Positions 16,150-24,547 of a DNA stretch of 35,180 nucleotides are shown piece after piece. The notes below the pieces were generated by a model. The model was not told the origin of the DNA and searched no databases. It worked only from the letters and a program-made list of their open reading frames with translations. Every line of letters begins with the position of its first letter. The first letter of the stretch is position 1. The DNA lies in contig JAJPIV010000101.1 of assembly GCA_021324595.1 (NCBI GenBank), positions 1-35,180 on the forward strand. Reading direction: 5' to 3'. Made by a program: the position numbers and the translations under genes. This DNA is from Actinomycetota bacterium. GTDB taxonomy: Bacteria; Actinomycetota; Actinomycetes; Streptosporangiales; Streptosporangiaceae.

Positions 16150-17904
16150 TCACGACGGCACCGCCTTCTGCCGGGCGATCTTGGCGGCGGGCACGGTCTG
16201 GGCGGCGGCCGACAGCACCCCGCCGGACAGGAACGTCCCGAGCACGTTCCCCCGGGTCACCGGGACGAGCAGGGCGGAAGGGTGCTCCTCGTCGTGATGC
16301 ACGGTCACCAGCGCGGCCGTCTGCCTGCTCACGTGACCGACCGCGGTGCCCCGCACCATGTCGGCCGGCGGCTCGTCCTCGTCGGACGCCTTGATCCGCA
16401 GGACCAGCCGGTCGCCCGGCCGGAGCAGGCAGGCGGCCGGGACGACCGGGATCAGGTACTCGCGCACCTGGCCCGGCGGGACCGGCTCGCGGCGGTCGTG
16501 CCGGTGGACGGGCAGCCAGGGGAGCGACTCGTCCTCCGCGAGGGCGGACTGGGAGGCGCGCAGCCAGCCCCGGGTCAGCTCCTCGGCGCGGCCCTGCGCG
16601 TCCTGCGCGAGGACGGTAACGAAGAACAGCGCGTCGGTGTCGGTGGTCGAGGCGTGCAGGCGCAGCACCATCGGGCCGATGATCTCGGTTGCCTCCACCA
16701 TCGGCGGGGTGCGGAAGACCGCCTCGCCGTGGCCGAACGGGGAGTCCTCGAACGACGTCGCCAGGTCCGAGGGCCAGGTGTCGTGCTCGCTGAGCAGCCC
16801 CCCGGAGTGCAGGAAGAACTCCGTCCACCGCGTCCGCGGCAGCGGCCAGGCCGCCGCCTCGGTCCACTCGCCGGTGCCGGGCACGAACAGCCGCACGGCC
16901 GGCTCGGCCAGGAACCCGGTGTCGTTGCCGGCCAGCCAGTGGTCGAACCAGCGCAGCGCTTCCAGGTGCATCTGGTAGAACGGCCGGTCCAGGTAGAGCG
17001 GCGGCCCGACGACCAGCTTGCGCGGGCCCTGCCAGCGCCCGAAGGTGCGGAACGCCGCGGGCAGGTGCAGGCCGTGCAGCCCCCAGCAGGCGCCGAAGTA
17101 GCCGGGTACCCCGGTGTTGCCGTAGCCGACCCTGCGCTCGGCGAAGAACTCGCCGTCCGTGCGGGCGAGCACGATGTCGGTGACGAGCGCGTTGGCCCCT
17201 CGCGGGTCACGCAGGCAGGCGACGATCGGGGGGAGCGCCGCGATCTCGTCGTCGTCCAGGGCCTGCCCGATCGCCTGCGCGAACCCGTGCTCGCCCAGGC
17301 GCCGCAGGTGCCAGCTCTCATAGCGCACGCCGTCGAACTTGTCCTTCCAGTGGGCGAGGAACCGCCAGGAGAAGATCCCGCCGTGGTAGAGGAAGTCCCG
17401 GTAGAAGTCGGTGGCCCCGAACGGGGCGAAGATCGCGGCCAGCGACGGCGGGGCGAGCATCGCGATCTGGATGGACAGCCAGGCGAAGTAGGAGATCCCG
17501 AACAATCCCGCCCGGCCCGTGCACCATGGCTGAGCGGCCAGCCATTCCAGCGCGTGCGCTCCGTCCGCGGCCTCGCCCGGGCCCATCGCCTGGAACGTGC
17601 CGGACGACTTGCCGGTGCCGCGCACGTTGAAGATGGCGTGCGCGTACCCGCGCCGCGCGAAGAAGTACGGGTCACCCGCCTCCAGCCAGCCGCGCTGGAC
17701 GCTGAAGCCCTCCGGCCGGATCGGCTGGGCCTGGAACTCGTTGTTGTACGGGTGGAAGCCCGCGATCACCGGCACCGGCTCGCTGGTGTCGGGGCGGAAC
17801 ACGTCGCCCACCAGCACCGCCCCGTCCGGCAGCGGGATCCGCACGTCGCGGTCGGCGATCACCCGGAACCGCCGCCGTGAGCACGCCCACTCTGGTCCGA
17901 ACAC
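16150..17904 (-). CDS. CocE/NonD-type alpha/beta-hydrolase (S15 family) without the usual Asp and His
   Basis: 584 aa from GTG 17904, which has GGGAGG eight bases upstream. The first ~320 residues are an alpha/beta-hydrolase of the CocE/NonD (X-Pro dipeptidyl-peptidase S15) type: FNVRGTGKSSG near 92-102, the nucleophile elbow FGISYF with S138, and ALRWFDHWLAGNDTG near 316-330. The rest is the jelly-roll domain that follows in this family (FLHSGG, VLRLHASTTDTDALF). Where CocE has GGWYD and GPWxH, this protein has GACWGLHG (271-278) and GPPLYLDR (300-307), so the catalytic Asp and His are not at their usual places. It may be a divergent esterase/amidase or non-hydrolytic. It follows the ThDP enzyme by 72 bp in the same direction. 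Confidence 0.85.
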   Translation of the reverse strand: MFGPEWACSRRRFRVIADRDVRIPLPDGAVLVGDVFRPDTSEPVPVIAGFHPYNNEFQAQPIRPEGFSVQRGWLEAGDPYFFARRGYAHAIFNVRGTGKSSGTFQAMGPGEAADGAHALEWLAAQPWCTGRAGLFGISYFAWLSIQIAMLAPPSLAAIFAPFGATDFYRDFLYHGGIFSWRFLAHWKDKFDGVRYESWHLRRLGEHGFAQAIGQALDDDEIAALPPIVACLRDPRGANALVTDIVLARTDGEFFAERRVGYGNTGVPGYFGACWGLHGLHLPAAFRTFGRWQGPRKLVVGPPLYLDRPFYQMHLEALRWFDHWLAGNDTGFLAEPAVRLFVPGTGEWTEAAAWPLPRTRWTEFFLHSGGLLSEHDTWPSDLATSFEDSPFGHGEAVFRTPPMVEATEIIGPMVLRLHASTTDTDALFFVTVLAQDAQGRAEELTRGWLRASQSALAEDESLPWLPVHRHDRREPVPPGQVREYLIPVVPAACLLRPGDRLVLRIKASDEDEPPADMVRGTAVGHVSRQTAALVTVHHDEEHPSALLVPVTRGNVLGTFLSGGVLSAAAQTVPAAKIARQKAVPS

Positions 17905-17976
17905 CGGCCATGCCTCCCTTCGCCGCTGCGAGATGGCCCGGCCCGCGCCGGGCGCTTGCCCCGCGCCGGGCGCCGC

Positions 17977-19659
17977 TCATGGCCGGACCTCGGCGACCGG
18001 CACGGCGATCACGTGCGTCCCCCCGGCCGTGAACGCCTCCGCGACCGCGGCGGCCACCTCCCCGGGCCGGCTCACCGTGGCCCCGGCCGCCCCGTAGCCG
18101 GCCGCGATGGCGGCGTGGTCGATCGCCGGCAGCCGGGTGCCGGGATGCTCCCTCGGATCGCGCGGCACGCCGAGGTGGGCCTCGATCGCCCGCTTGACCG
18201 CCAGGTAGCCGCCGTTGTCGAGCACGACCACGACCAGGTCGCACCGCTGCCGCACCGCGGTCCAGGTGGCCTGCACGCTGAACTGGTAGCTGCCGTCGCC
18301 GACCACGGCGAGGGCCGGCCGGTCCGGCCGGCCGATCGCGGCGCCGATCGCCGCGGGCACCCCCCAGCCCAGCCCGCCGCCGGTGCTGCGCAGCATCGGC
18401 TGGTCCTCGCCGAGCTCGAGGTGGCGCAGCAGCCGGGTGGAGGATCGCACGCCCTCGTCGACCACCGTCACCCGGGCCGGCAGGGCCGCGTTGAGCTCGG
18501 CGGCGACCGCCTCGACGGCCAGCGGCGCGCCCGGCCCGGCCCCGCCGGAGCGCTCGGCCAGCTTGGCCCGCTCCCGCGCCGCGCGGAGCGCGGCGAGCCG
18601 GCCCGCGCGGGCCGCCGCGGCGTCCGGGCTCAGGGCGCGGTCCAGGTGCGGGGCGAGGGCCGCCAGCGCCGCCGCGGGGTCTGCCACGATCCCCGCCACG
18701 GCGGGCACCTCCCGGCCCACCCGGTCGGGGTCGGGGTGGATGTGGATCAGCGAGGCGCCCTCCGGCAGGCGCGGATGGCGGGCCGAGGAGAACGGGTAGA
18801 ACACCCGGCTGCCGATCGCGAGCACGAGGTCGCACCCGTCCAGGACGGCGGGGTCCTCGCCGAGCAGGCCGAGGAAGCGGGGGTCGGCGGTGGGGAACGG
18901 CACGTCGCCCAGGTCGGTGAAGTCGGTCAGCAGCAGCGGCGCGGCCAGCCGGTCCGCGAGCTCCCGTAGCTGGCCGGCGCACCGGCGGGCCGCGCTGCCG
19001 GCCACGATCACCGGCCAGCGGGCCGCCGCGATCAGCCTGGCCGCAGCGGCGCAGGCCGCCTCACCCGGCACGGCGCCCCCGCGCGCCCAGCAGTCCCAGA
19101 GCGCGGTGTTGGCCAGCGGCGGCTCCGGCGCCCCCGCGGGCACCGGGCCGCGCAGCAGGTCCTCGGGAACGGCGAGGTAGGCCGGCCCGGTCGGCGGGCT
19201 CATCGCGGCGTGCAGCGCCCGCCACAGGTCGCGGCCGACCTCGCCGGGGCTGAGGGTCTGGTGCGCCCACTTGGTGAACGGCCTGACCGCCTCGGGCAGG
19301 TGCGGGTGGGCGCAGAACCCGTCCTCGCTGAGCACGGCCAGGTCCTTGTGGCCGGCGGTCACCACGACCGGCGAGCCGTCCTGGCGGGCGTTGTACAGGC
19401 CGCTGGCGCCGTTCAGCGTCCCCACGGTGGTGTGCAGGCCCGCGACCCCGGGCCGGCCGGTCACCCGGGCGTAGCCGTCGGCCATCGAGACGACCGCGCC
19501 CTCGTGCAGCCCGAGCACGTAGCGCAGCCCGGGCCGCGCGCGCAGCGCCTCGAGGAGGGCCGCCTCGGTGGAGCCGGGCAATCCGAAGAAGGTGTCCACC
19601 CCGGCGGCGGCGAGCACGTCGGCGAACAGGTCGGCGCCGGTGCGAGTCGGGTCGGTCAC
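17977..19659 (-). CDS. ThDP-dependent enzyme, benzoylformate decarboxylase-like
   Basis: 560 aa from GTG 19659, overlapping the LivF stop as GTGA. Three-domain ThDP fold: the PYR domain has LPGS (S30), cofactor-activating E53 in GLHEGAVVSMADGYAR, and H76 in AGLHTTVGTLNG. The PP domain has GDG 454-456 and N482 for Mg-ThDP. The S30 and H76 positions and surrounding wording match MdlC (Ser26 and His70). The second active-site His of MdlC (His281) aligns by eye with F290. It likely decarboxylates or ligates an aromatic or branched 2-oxo acid to an aldehyde. An acetolactate-synthase-like or oxalyl-CoA-type activity cannot be excluded. It is fused by overlap to the transporter operon. Confidence 0.85.
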   Translation of the reverse strand: MTDPTRTGADLFADVLAAAGVDTFFGLPGSTEAALLEALRARPGLRYVLGLHEGAVVSMADGYARVTGRPGVAGLHTTVGTLNGASGLYNARQDGSPVVVTAGHKDLAVLSEDGFCAHPHLPEAVRPFTKWAHQTLSPGEVGRDLWRALHAAMSPPTGPAYLAVPEDLLRGPVPAGAPEPPLANTALWDCWARGGAVPGEAACAAAARLIAAARWPVIVAGSAARRCAGQLRELADRLAAPLLLTDFTDLGDVPFPTADPRFLGLLGEDPAVLDGCDLVLAIGSRVFYPFSSARHPRLPEGASLIHIHPDPDRVGREVPAVAGIVADPAAALAALAPHLDRALSPDAAAARAGRLAALRAARERAKLAERSGGAGPGAPLAVEAVAAELNAALPARVTVVDEGVRSSTRLLRHLELGEDQPMLRSTGGGLGWGVPAAIGAAIGRPDRPALAVVGDGSYQFSVQATWTAVRQRCDLVVVVLDNGGYLAVKRAIEAHLGVPRDPREHPGTRLPAIDHAAIAAGYGAAGATVSRPGEVAAAVAEAFTAGGTHVIAVPVAEVRP

Positions 19660-20504
19660 GCCTGCGCCGCTCCCTTCTCCGGCACCCGGCCGCCGAGGAA
19701 GATCTCGGCCATCTCCGGGCTGGCGAGCACCTCGCCGGCCGGGGCCGACATCGCCACCCGCCCCTGGACCAGGACCGCCGCCGTGTCGGCGAGCCGCAGT
19801 GCCGCCCGCGCCTTCTGCTCGACGAGCAGGACCGCGTGGCCGTGGTCGGCGAGGGCCCGGACCTGCTCGGTGAGCACGGCATCGGTCAGCTCCGCCGACA
19901 GCCCGGCGGTCGGCTCGTCGAGGATCAGCACCCGGGGCGCCAGCATGAGCGCCCGCGCGATCGCGGTCATCTTCCGCTCGCCGCCGCTCATCGTCCCGAC
20001 GTAACGGTGAAGCTTGTCCCGCAGCGGCGGGAAGATCGCCAGCACCTGCTCGGCCCGCTCGGCGCGCTGCGCCTTGCCGAGGAGGTAGCCGCCCATCGCG
20101 AGGTTCTCGCTGACCCGGAGCGAATCGAACACGTCGTCGGTCTGCGGCACGTAGCCGATGCCCAGGCGCGCCAGGCGGTCGAGCCGCCAGCCGCTGATCT
20201 CCCGCCCGTCGGCGAGCACCCGGCCGCCCATGACCCGCGCCAGGCCGAGGATCGCCTTGAGCAGCGTGCTCTTGCCCGCGCCGTTGGGGCCGACCACGGC
20301 GACCAGCTGGCCGGCGTGGACCTGCAGGTCCACGCCGCGGATGACCTCGACGTCGCCGTAGCCGGCCACCAGGCCCTCGGTGGCCAGGGCCGGGGCGGAC
20401 GGCGCGGCGGGCTGCCCGGAGCCCGCCGGCTGCCCGGGGGCGGTGCCGGCTCGCGCGGGGGCGGCCCGGGCCGGCCATGGCCGGGCGTCCTCAGCCGACG
20501 ACAT
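19656..20504 (-). CDS. ABC transporter ATP-binding protein, LivF type
   Basis: 282 aa; ATG at 20504 overlaps the end of the LivM-LivG fusion by 14 bp. A 40-residue Ala/Pro/Gly-rich N-terminal extension precedes the ATPase core. Walker A is GPNGAGKST, the signature is MSGGERK, Walker B is RVLILDEP, and the LivF-type SENLAMGGYLLG Q-loop region follows DDVFDSLRV. It pairs with the LivG domain to energise import through the LivH/LivM-type permease. The family is usually called branched-chain amino acid transport but includes many importers of aromatic acids, amides and urea. Location in the cytoplasm at the membrane. Confidence 0.93.
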   Translation of the reverse strand: MSSAEDARPWPARAAPARAGTAPGQPAGSGQPAAPSAPALATEGLVAGYGDVEVIRGVDLQVHAGQLVAVVGPNGAGKSTLLKAILGLARVMGGRVLADGREISGWRLDRLARLGIGYVPQTDDVFDSLRVSENLAMGGYLLGKAQRAERAEQVLAIFPPLRDKLHRYVGTMSGGERKMTAIARALMLAPRVLILDEPTAGLSAELTDAVLTEQVRALADHGHAVLLVEQKARAALRLADTAAVLVQGRVAMSAPAGEVLASPEMAEIFLGGRVPEKGAAQA

Positions 20505-22317
20505 AGGCGTCCTGCACCTCCTTCCTGGTGCGCAGCTCGGCCATCCGGCCCTGGGAGATCACCGTGCCCTGGGCCATGACCACCACCTTGGCGCACAGCC
20601 GCTCGACCGCGCGCAGCTCGTGCTCGACCAGGAGGATGGACAGGCCCGCGCCGGCCAGCGCCAGGCACGCCTCCTCCAGCTGCTCGGCGAGCGCCGGGGC
20701 GAGGCCGGCCATCGGCTCGTCGAGCAGCAGCAGGCGGGGCTGCGCCATCAGCGCGCGCATGACCTCCAGCAGGCGCTTCTGCCCGCCCGACAGGCGCCCG
20801 GCGCGCTCGTCCCGCTTGCCGGCCATGCCGAACAGCGTCAGCAGGGCCGTCGCCCGCTCCACCAGTTCCTCCTCCTGGCGCCGCCACAGCCACCGGCCAG
20901 CGAGCACGCCCGCGGCCGATTCCCCGCGCTGGCGGGGCGCGGCGACGAGCAGGTTCTCGATCGTGGTGAGCGCCCCGAACTCGCGCGGAAGCTGGAAGAT
21001 CCGCACGATGCCCAGGCGGGCCCGGCGGTGGGCGGGCAGCGCGGTGACGTCGCGGCCCTCGACGCGGACGCGCCCGCCATCCGGCCGCAGGAAGCCGCTG
21101 ATCAGGGCCAGCGCGGTGGACTTGCCGGCGCCGTTGGGGCCGATCAGCCCGGTGATCTCGCCTGGCTCGGCCTCGAAGGTCGCGCCGTCCACCGCGCGCA
21201 CCCCGCCGAACCGCTTGACCAGGCCCTCCACGGAGAGCGCGGCGGGGCGCCCGGATGCGGCGGCGCCGGCTGCCTTCGGCGCGGCGGCCGGCCGGGGCAG
21301 CGCGATCAGCGCGGCGACGGTGCTGGCCGGCCGGGCGCCGCCCGGCGGCGCCTGCGCCGCGTCCTGGCCGGCGGGCGCGTGCCGCGGCCTGCGCTCGGCG
21401 ACCAGGCCCTGCGGCCGGGCGAACACGAACGCGATCGTGAGCAGGCCGAGCACGATCCAGCCGAGGTCGCTGGCCAGCTCGGGGGAGCTCTGGAACTGCG
21501 GCAGGAACTGGGCGCCCTGCAGGATCAGCACGGGGACGATGACGACCCCCACTGCCACGCCCGCGTCGTTGCCGATGCCGCCCACGATGATGGCGGTGAG
21601 CAGCGCCAGGGTCTCGACGTACTCCCACGACGACGGGGACCAGCCCCCGATGAAGCCCGCCAGGAGCGCGCCGCTGAGGCCGGCGTACGCGCCGCCGGCC
21701 GCCTGGACCGCCAGGCGCAGGCCGACGACGTTCTTGCCGACCGCGGTGGCCGCGTCCTCGTCCTCCCGCATCGCCCGCAGCGCTCGCCCGAGCGGCCCGC
21801 CGGTGAACCGGCGCAGGGCGAGCCAGCCGGCCAGGCAGGCGGCCGCGACCAGCGCCACGTACCACCAGCCGCGGCTGGCATCGCCGAGCGAGGCCAGGGG
21901 GTTGGGGATCAGGCTGAGCCCGAGGTTGCCGTTGAACAGCCCGGAGTCGGCTCCCACGACCGTCGTCGCGAGGATCGAGATGACCAGCATCACCATCGCC
22001 TGGTAGTCGGCGCGCAGCCGCTTGAGGCCGGTGACGCCGATCAGGCAGCCGAGCGCGCCGCAGATGAGCGCGGCCAGGATGATGGCCAGGGCCACCGGGA
22101 GCCTGGCGCCGATGATGTACTGCTGGAACGACCCGGAGGCGGCCGGCGGGCCGAGCGTGAACGCCGCGTACAGGTACGCCCTGGCGGCGACCAGCACGAT
22201 GTAGGCGAAGTTGGCCACCCCGGCGACGCCGAACTCGAGGTTCAGGCCCCAGGCCGCGAGCAGGTCGGTGCCCAGGTAGACCAGCAGCACCACGGCGTAG
22301 TAGGCGACGGAGCTGAT
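20491..22317 (-). CDS. LivM-LivG fusion: ABC permease joined to ATP-binding domain
   Basis: 608 aa. Residues 1-300 are a LivM-type permease with 8-10 helices (WGLNLEFGVAGVANFAYI, RAMREDEDAATAVGKN EAA-like loop, IIVGGIGNDAG). A Pro/Ala linker (about 310-358) joins a LivG ATPase with Walker A GPNGAGKST (393-401), signature RLSGGQKRLLEV and LLLLDEPMAGLAP. The start is unusual: a perfect AGGAGG is followed six bases later by ATC at 22317, with no ATG, GTG or TTG in the window expected. The next in-frame GTG (22293) lacks a ribosome site and would remove part of TM1. A CTG overlapping the LivH stop (22341) is another option. The fusion is known in other actinobacteria. Confidence 0.85.
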   Translation of the reverse strand: MSSVAYYAVVLLVYLGTDLLAAWGLNLEFGVAGVANFAYIVLVAARAYLYAAFTLGPPAASGSFQQYIIGARLPVALAIILAALICGALGCLIGVTGLKRLRADYQAMVMLVISILATTVVGADSGLFNGNLGLSLIPNPLASLGDASRGWWYVALVAAACLAGWLALRRFTGGPLGRALRAMREDEDAATAVGKNVVGLRLAVQAAGGAYAGLSGALLAGFIGGWSPSSWEYVETLALLTAIIVGGIGNDAGVAVGVVIVPVLILQGAQFLPQFQSSPELASDLGWIVLGLLTIAFVFARPQGLVAERRPRHAPAGQDAAQAPPGGARPASTVAALIALPRPAAAPKAAGAAASGRPAALSVEGLVKRFGGVRAVDGATFEAEPGEITGLIGPNGAGKSTALALISGFLRPDGGRVRVEGRDVTALPAHRRARLGIVRIFQLPREFGALTTIENLLVAAPRQRGESAAGVLAGRWLWRRQEEELVERATALLTLFGMAGKRDERAGRLSGGQKRLLEVMRALMAQPRLLLLDEPMAGLAPALAEQLEEACLALAGAGLSILLVEHELRAVERLCAKVVVMAQGTVISQGRMAELRTRKEVQDAYVVG

Positions 22318-22337
22318 GGCGGTCCTCCTTCCGCGGC

Positions 22338-23228
22338 TCAGGCCCGGGTCAGCCGCCGCGCCGCCGCCCCCGAGGCGAACAGGCCGCGCGGCCGGAGCAT
22401 CAGCACCAGCACCAGGACCGCGAACGCGTAGGCGTCCTGGTAGGCGGGGCTGGTGTAGGCGGCGGCCACCTGGCTCACCACGCCGACCACCAGGCCGCCG
22501 AGCATGGCGCCGTAGGGCTGCCCGATGCCGCCGAGGACGGCCGCGGCGATCATGTAGATGAGGAACGTCGGGCCGATCGTGAAGTCGAAGGTCACCGTGC
22601 TGATCGCCAGGGCGACCCCGGCCGCGCCGCACAGCGCCCCGGTGATCAGCCAGGCCAGGTCGGTGACCCGGTCGGTCCGGATCCCGCAGCTGCGGGCCAC
22701 CACCGGGTTCGCCGAGGTCGCCCGCATCGCCCGGCCGAGCTGGGTCCTGGTGAGCAGCAGGTGCAGCGCGAGCATCACCGCCACGGTGATCGCGATGATG
22801 ACCAGCTGCGAGGTGGTGAACACGAACCCGGCGCCGCTCACCGTGCTCCCGGCCTGCTGGCCGTAGGAGATCGTGTCCGCCCCGGCGATCGCGACGATGC
22901 AGTACTGGATGATGATCCCGGCCGAGACCGTGACGATGACCACGCCGACGAACCCGGTGCCGCGCCGGACGAGCGGGGCGATCAGCCCCCGGTTCAGCAG
23001 CGCCGAGGCGATGGCGATCGCCGCCGCGGCGACCGCCATCGCGACCCAGACGTTCACCCCGGCGCCGAGCAGCGCGTAGCCGAGGTAGGCGGCGAGCGTC
23101 ATCAGCGCGCCGTAGGTGATGTTCAGCACGTTGCTGATGCCGAACTGCACGGTGAAGCCGACCGCGCCGAGCGCGATGATCGCGCCCGAGGCGATGCCGA
23201 ATCCCAGCGACTCGATCAGGAGCCTCAT
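22338..23228 (-). CDS. ABC transporter permease, LivH type
   Basis: 296 aa, ATG at 23228 overlapping the solute-binding-protein stop by ATGA. Eight or so hydrophobic helices; typical LivH wording at the N-terminus (LGAVGFTVQFGISNVLNITYGALM) split over TM1-2, the loop GRAMRATSANPVVARSCGI is the cytoplasmic EAA-like ATPase-contact region, and LGGIGQPYGAMLGGLVVG follows near the C-terminus. It forms the import channel together with the LivM domain. All transporter parts are present in order, so the importer is complete. Confidence 0.93.
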   Translation of the reverse strand: MRLLIESLGFGIASGAIIALGAVGFTVQFGISNVLNITYGALMTLAAYLGYALLGAGVNVWVAMAVAAAAIAIASALLNRGLIAPLVRRGTGFVGVVIVTVSAGIIIQYCIVAIAGADTISYGQQAGSTVSGAGFVFTTSQLVIIAITVAVMLALHLLLTRTQLGRAMRATSANPVVARSCGIRTDRVTDLAWLITGALCGAAGVALAISTVTFDFTIGPTFLIYMIAAAVLGGIGQPYGAMLGGLVVGVVSQVAAAYTSPAYQDAYAFAVLVLVLMLRPRGLFASGAAARRLTRA

Positions 23229-24547
23229 GACAGAAGCTGCTGGACGGTGGTGCCCGGGATCACGCCGAGCAGCACCGGGTTGCCGCTCGCGGTGAACCCG
23301 GAGGCCGAGAAGTTGCCGGGCGAGTTGTGGAAGGCGTTGAAGTGGATCGGCCCGCCCACGCCCACGTAGTGGATCTTCTTGCCGGCCTTGAGCGCGGCGA
23401 GCCCGGCCGCGTAGGAGTCGACCGTCACCGCGCCGGGCGCGCCCGCGGCGATCGCGGCGATGTCCTTGTTGTAGACCGGCCCGCTCGTGCTGTGCGCCTG
23501 GACCATCGCCAGCGCCATCAGGCTGATCCCGTCGTAGATCGAGGCGATCACGCCGACCCCGAGGATCGTGGCCGGGTCCTTGACCTGCGAGGCGCTGTAG
23601 ACCGCGTGCTTGTACAGGGCGTAGGCCTGGCTGGAGGGGTTCACGTACCCGCCGATGAAGAACATGTCGTGGGTGACGTAGCTGGTTCCCATCACCTTGC
23701 GCACCGCGGAGAAGTAGGCGGGGGTGATCGAGTCCGTGGAGGTGATCACCGGCGGCACCTTGCCGCCGGAGAGCTGGCGGTACTCGGACAGGAACGTCGC
23801 CGAGGTCTGCGGGTCGCCGGCCAGGATCAGGGCCTGCGGCCGGCCGGCCAGCACCCTGGCGACCACGCTGGAGTAGGAGGAGGCGTCGCCGGGGATCGTG
23901 AGGTTGGCGGTCATCGTCCCGCCGATCTTCCGCACCGCGGCGACCACCCCGGGCTCGTTCCCCTGGGCTCCGATGTTGTTCTGGAACACCACCGCGTACC
24001 GCTTGTAGCCCTTGCGCGCCGCCCAGGCCACGAACGCGGCGCCGTTCTGGTCGTCCGACGGGGTCATCCGCCAGAAGTAGGCGTCCCGGGTGGTGTCGAA
24101 GGCGACCAGGCCGTTGGTCGACACCATCGGGATCTTGGCGGCGTTGACCAGCGGGATCGTGGTCGCCGCCGTGTTCGACTCCAGCCCGACCGCCATGCTC
24201 AGCGTCGTCGTGGCCAGGGCCTTGCTGACGTTGGGCACCGCGTCGGCCGGGTCGCCGGTGTCGTCGATGAGGTCGCAGCTGATCTTGCGGCCGAGCACGC
24301 CGCCGGCCTGGTTCACGCTGTACTGCGCCGCGTAGCAGGCGCCCGACATCAGGTTCCCGATCTCGGCCGCCGGGCCGGTCATCGGCCCGATCACCCCCAC
24401 GTTCAGCGGCCCGGACGGCGGGGCGCCCGTGCCGCCGCCGCTGGAGCCGCCGCACGCGGCCAGGGGGAGCGCGGCCGCGAGCGCGCCCGCGAGCAGCAGG
24501 GCGCCGGCCGGGCGGGGCCGGGGCAGGGTGAGGTTCGTCGTTCTCAT
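23225..24547 (-). CDS. Lipoprotein solute-binding protein of a Liv-type ABC importer
   Basis: 440 aa, ATG at 24547 overlapping the upstream amidohydrolase stop by ATGA. The signal peptide ends in the lipobox LPLAAC with the lipidated Cys at residue 32, followed by a GGSSGGG linker. The mature protein is a type I periplasmic-binding (Peripla_BP_6) fold: VGVIGPMTGPAAEIGN, DDTGDPADAV, AVGLESNTAATTIP, WRMTPSDDQNGAA. The family binds branched-chain amino acids, amides, urea or aromatic acids. The neighbouring aryl-acid enzymes make an aromatic ligand plausible. It is anchored outside the cell and delivers ligand to LivH/LivM. Confidence 0.93.
   Translation of the reverse strand: MRTTNLTLPRPRPAGALLLAGALAAALPLAACGGSSGGGTGAPPSGPLNVGVIGPMTGPAAEIGNLMSGACYAAQYSVNQAGGVLGRKISCDLIDDTGDPADAVPNVSKALATTTLSMAVGLESNTAATTIPLVNAAKIPMVSTNGLVAFDTTRDAYFWRMTPSDDQNGAAFVAWAARKGYKRYAVVFQNNIGAQGNEPGVVAAVRKIGGTMTANLTIPGDASSYSSVVARVLAGRPQALILAGDPQTSATFLSEYRQLSGGKVPPVITSTDSITPAYFSAVRKVMGTSYVTHDMFFIGGYVNPSSQAYALYKHAVYSASQVKDPATILGVGVIASIYDGISLMALAMVQAHSTSGPVYNKDIAAIAAGAPGAVTVDSYAAGLAALKAGKKIHYVGVGGPIHFNAFHNSPGNFSASGFTASGNPVLLGVIPGTTVQQLLS

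Noticed and set aside
14290-17880. Long plus-strand open frame across the adenylating-enzyme and CocE-type genes
   Set aside because: Low-complexity translation with no motifs, opposite to two genes with clear families and ribosome sites. Same explanation applies to the plus-strand frame at 4488-6362.
17942-17976. Attenuator from repeated CCCGCGCCGGGCGC before the CocE-type gene
   Set aside because: The repeat is short, GC-only, and similar self-complementary runs are common throughout this DNA.
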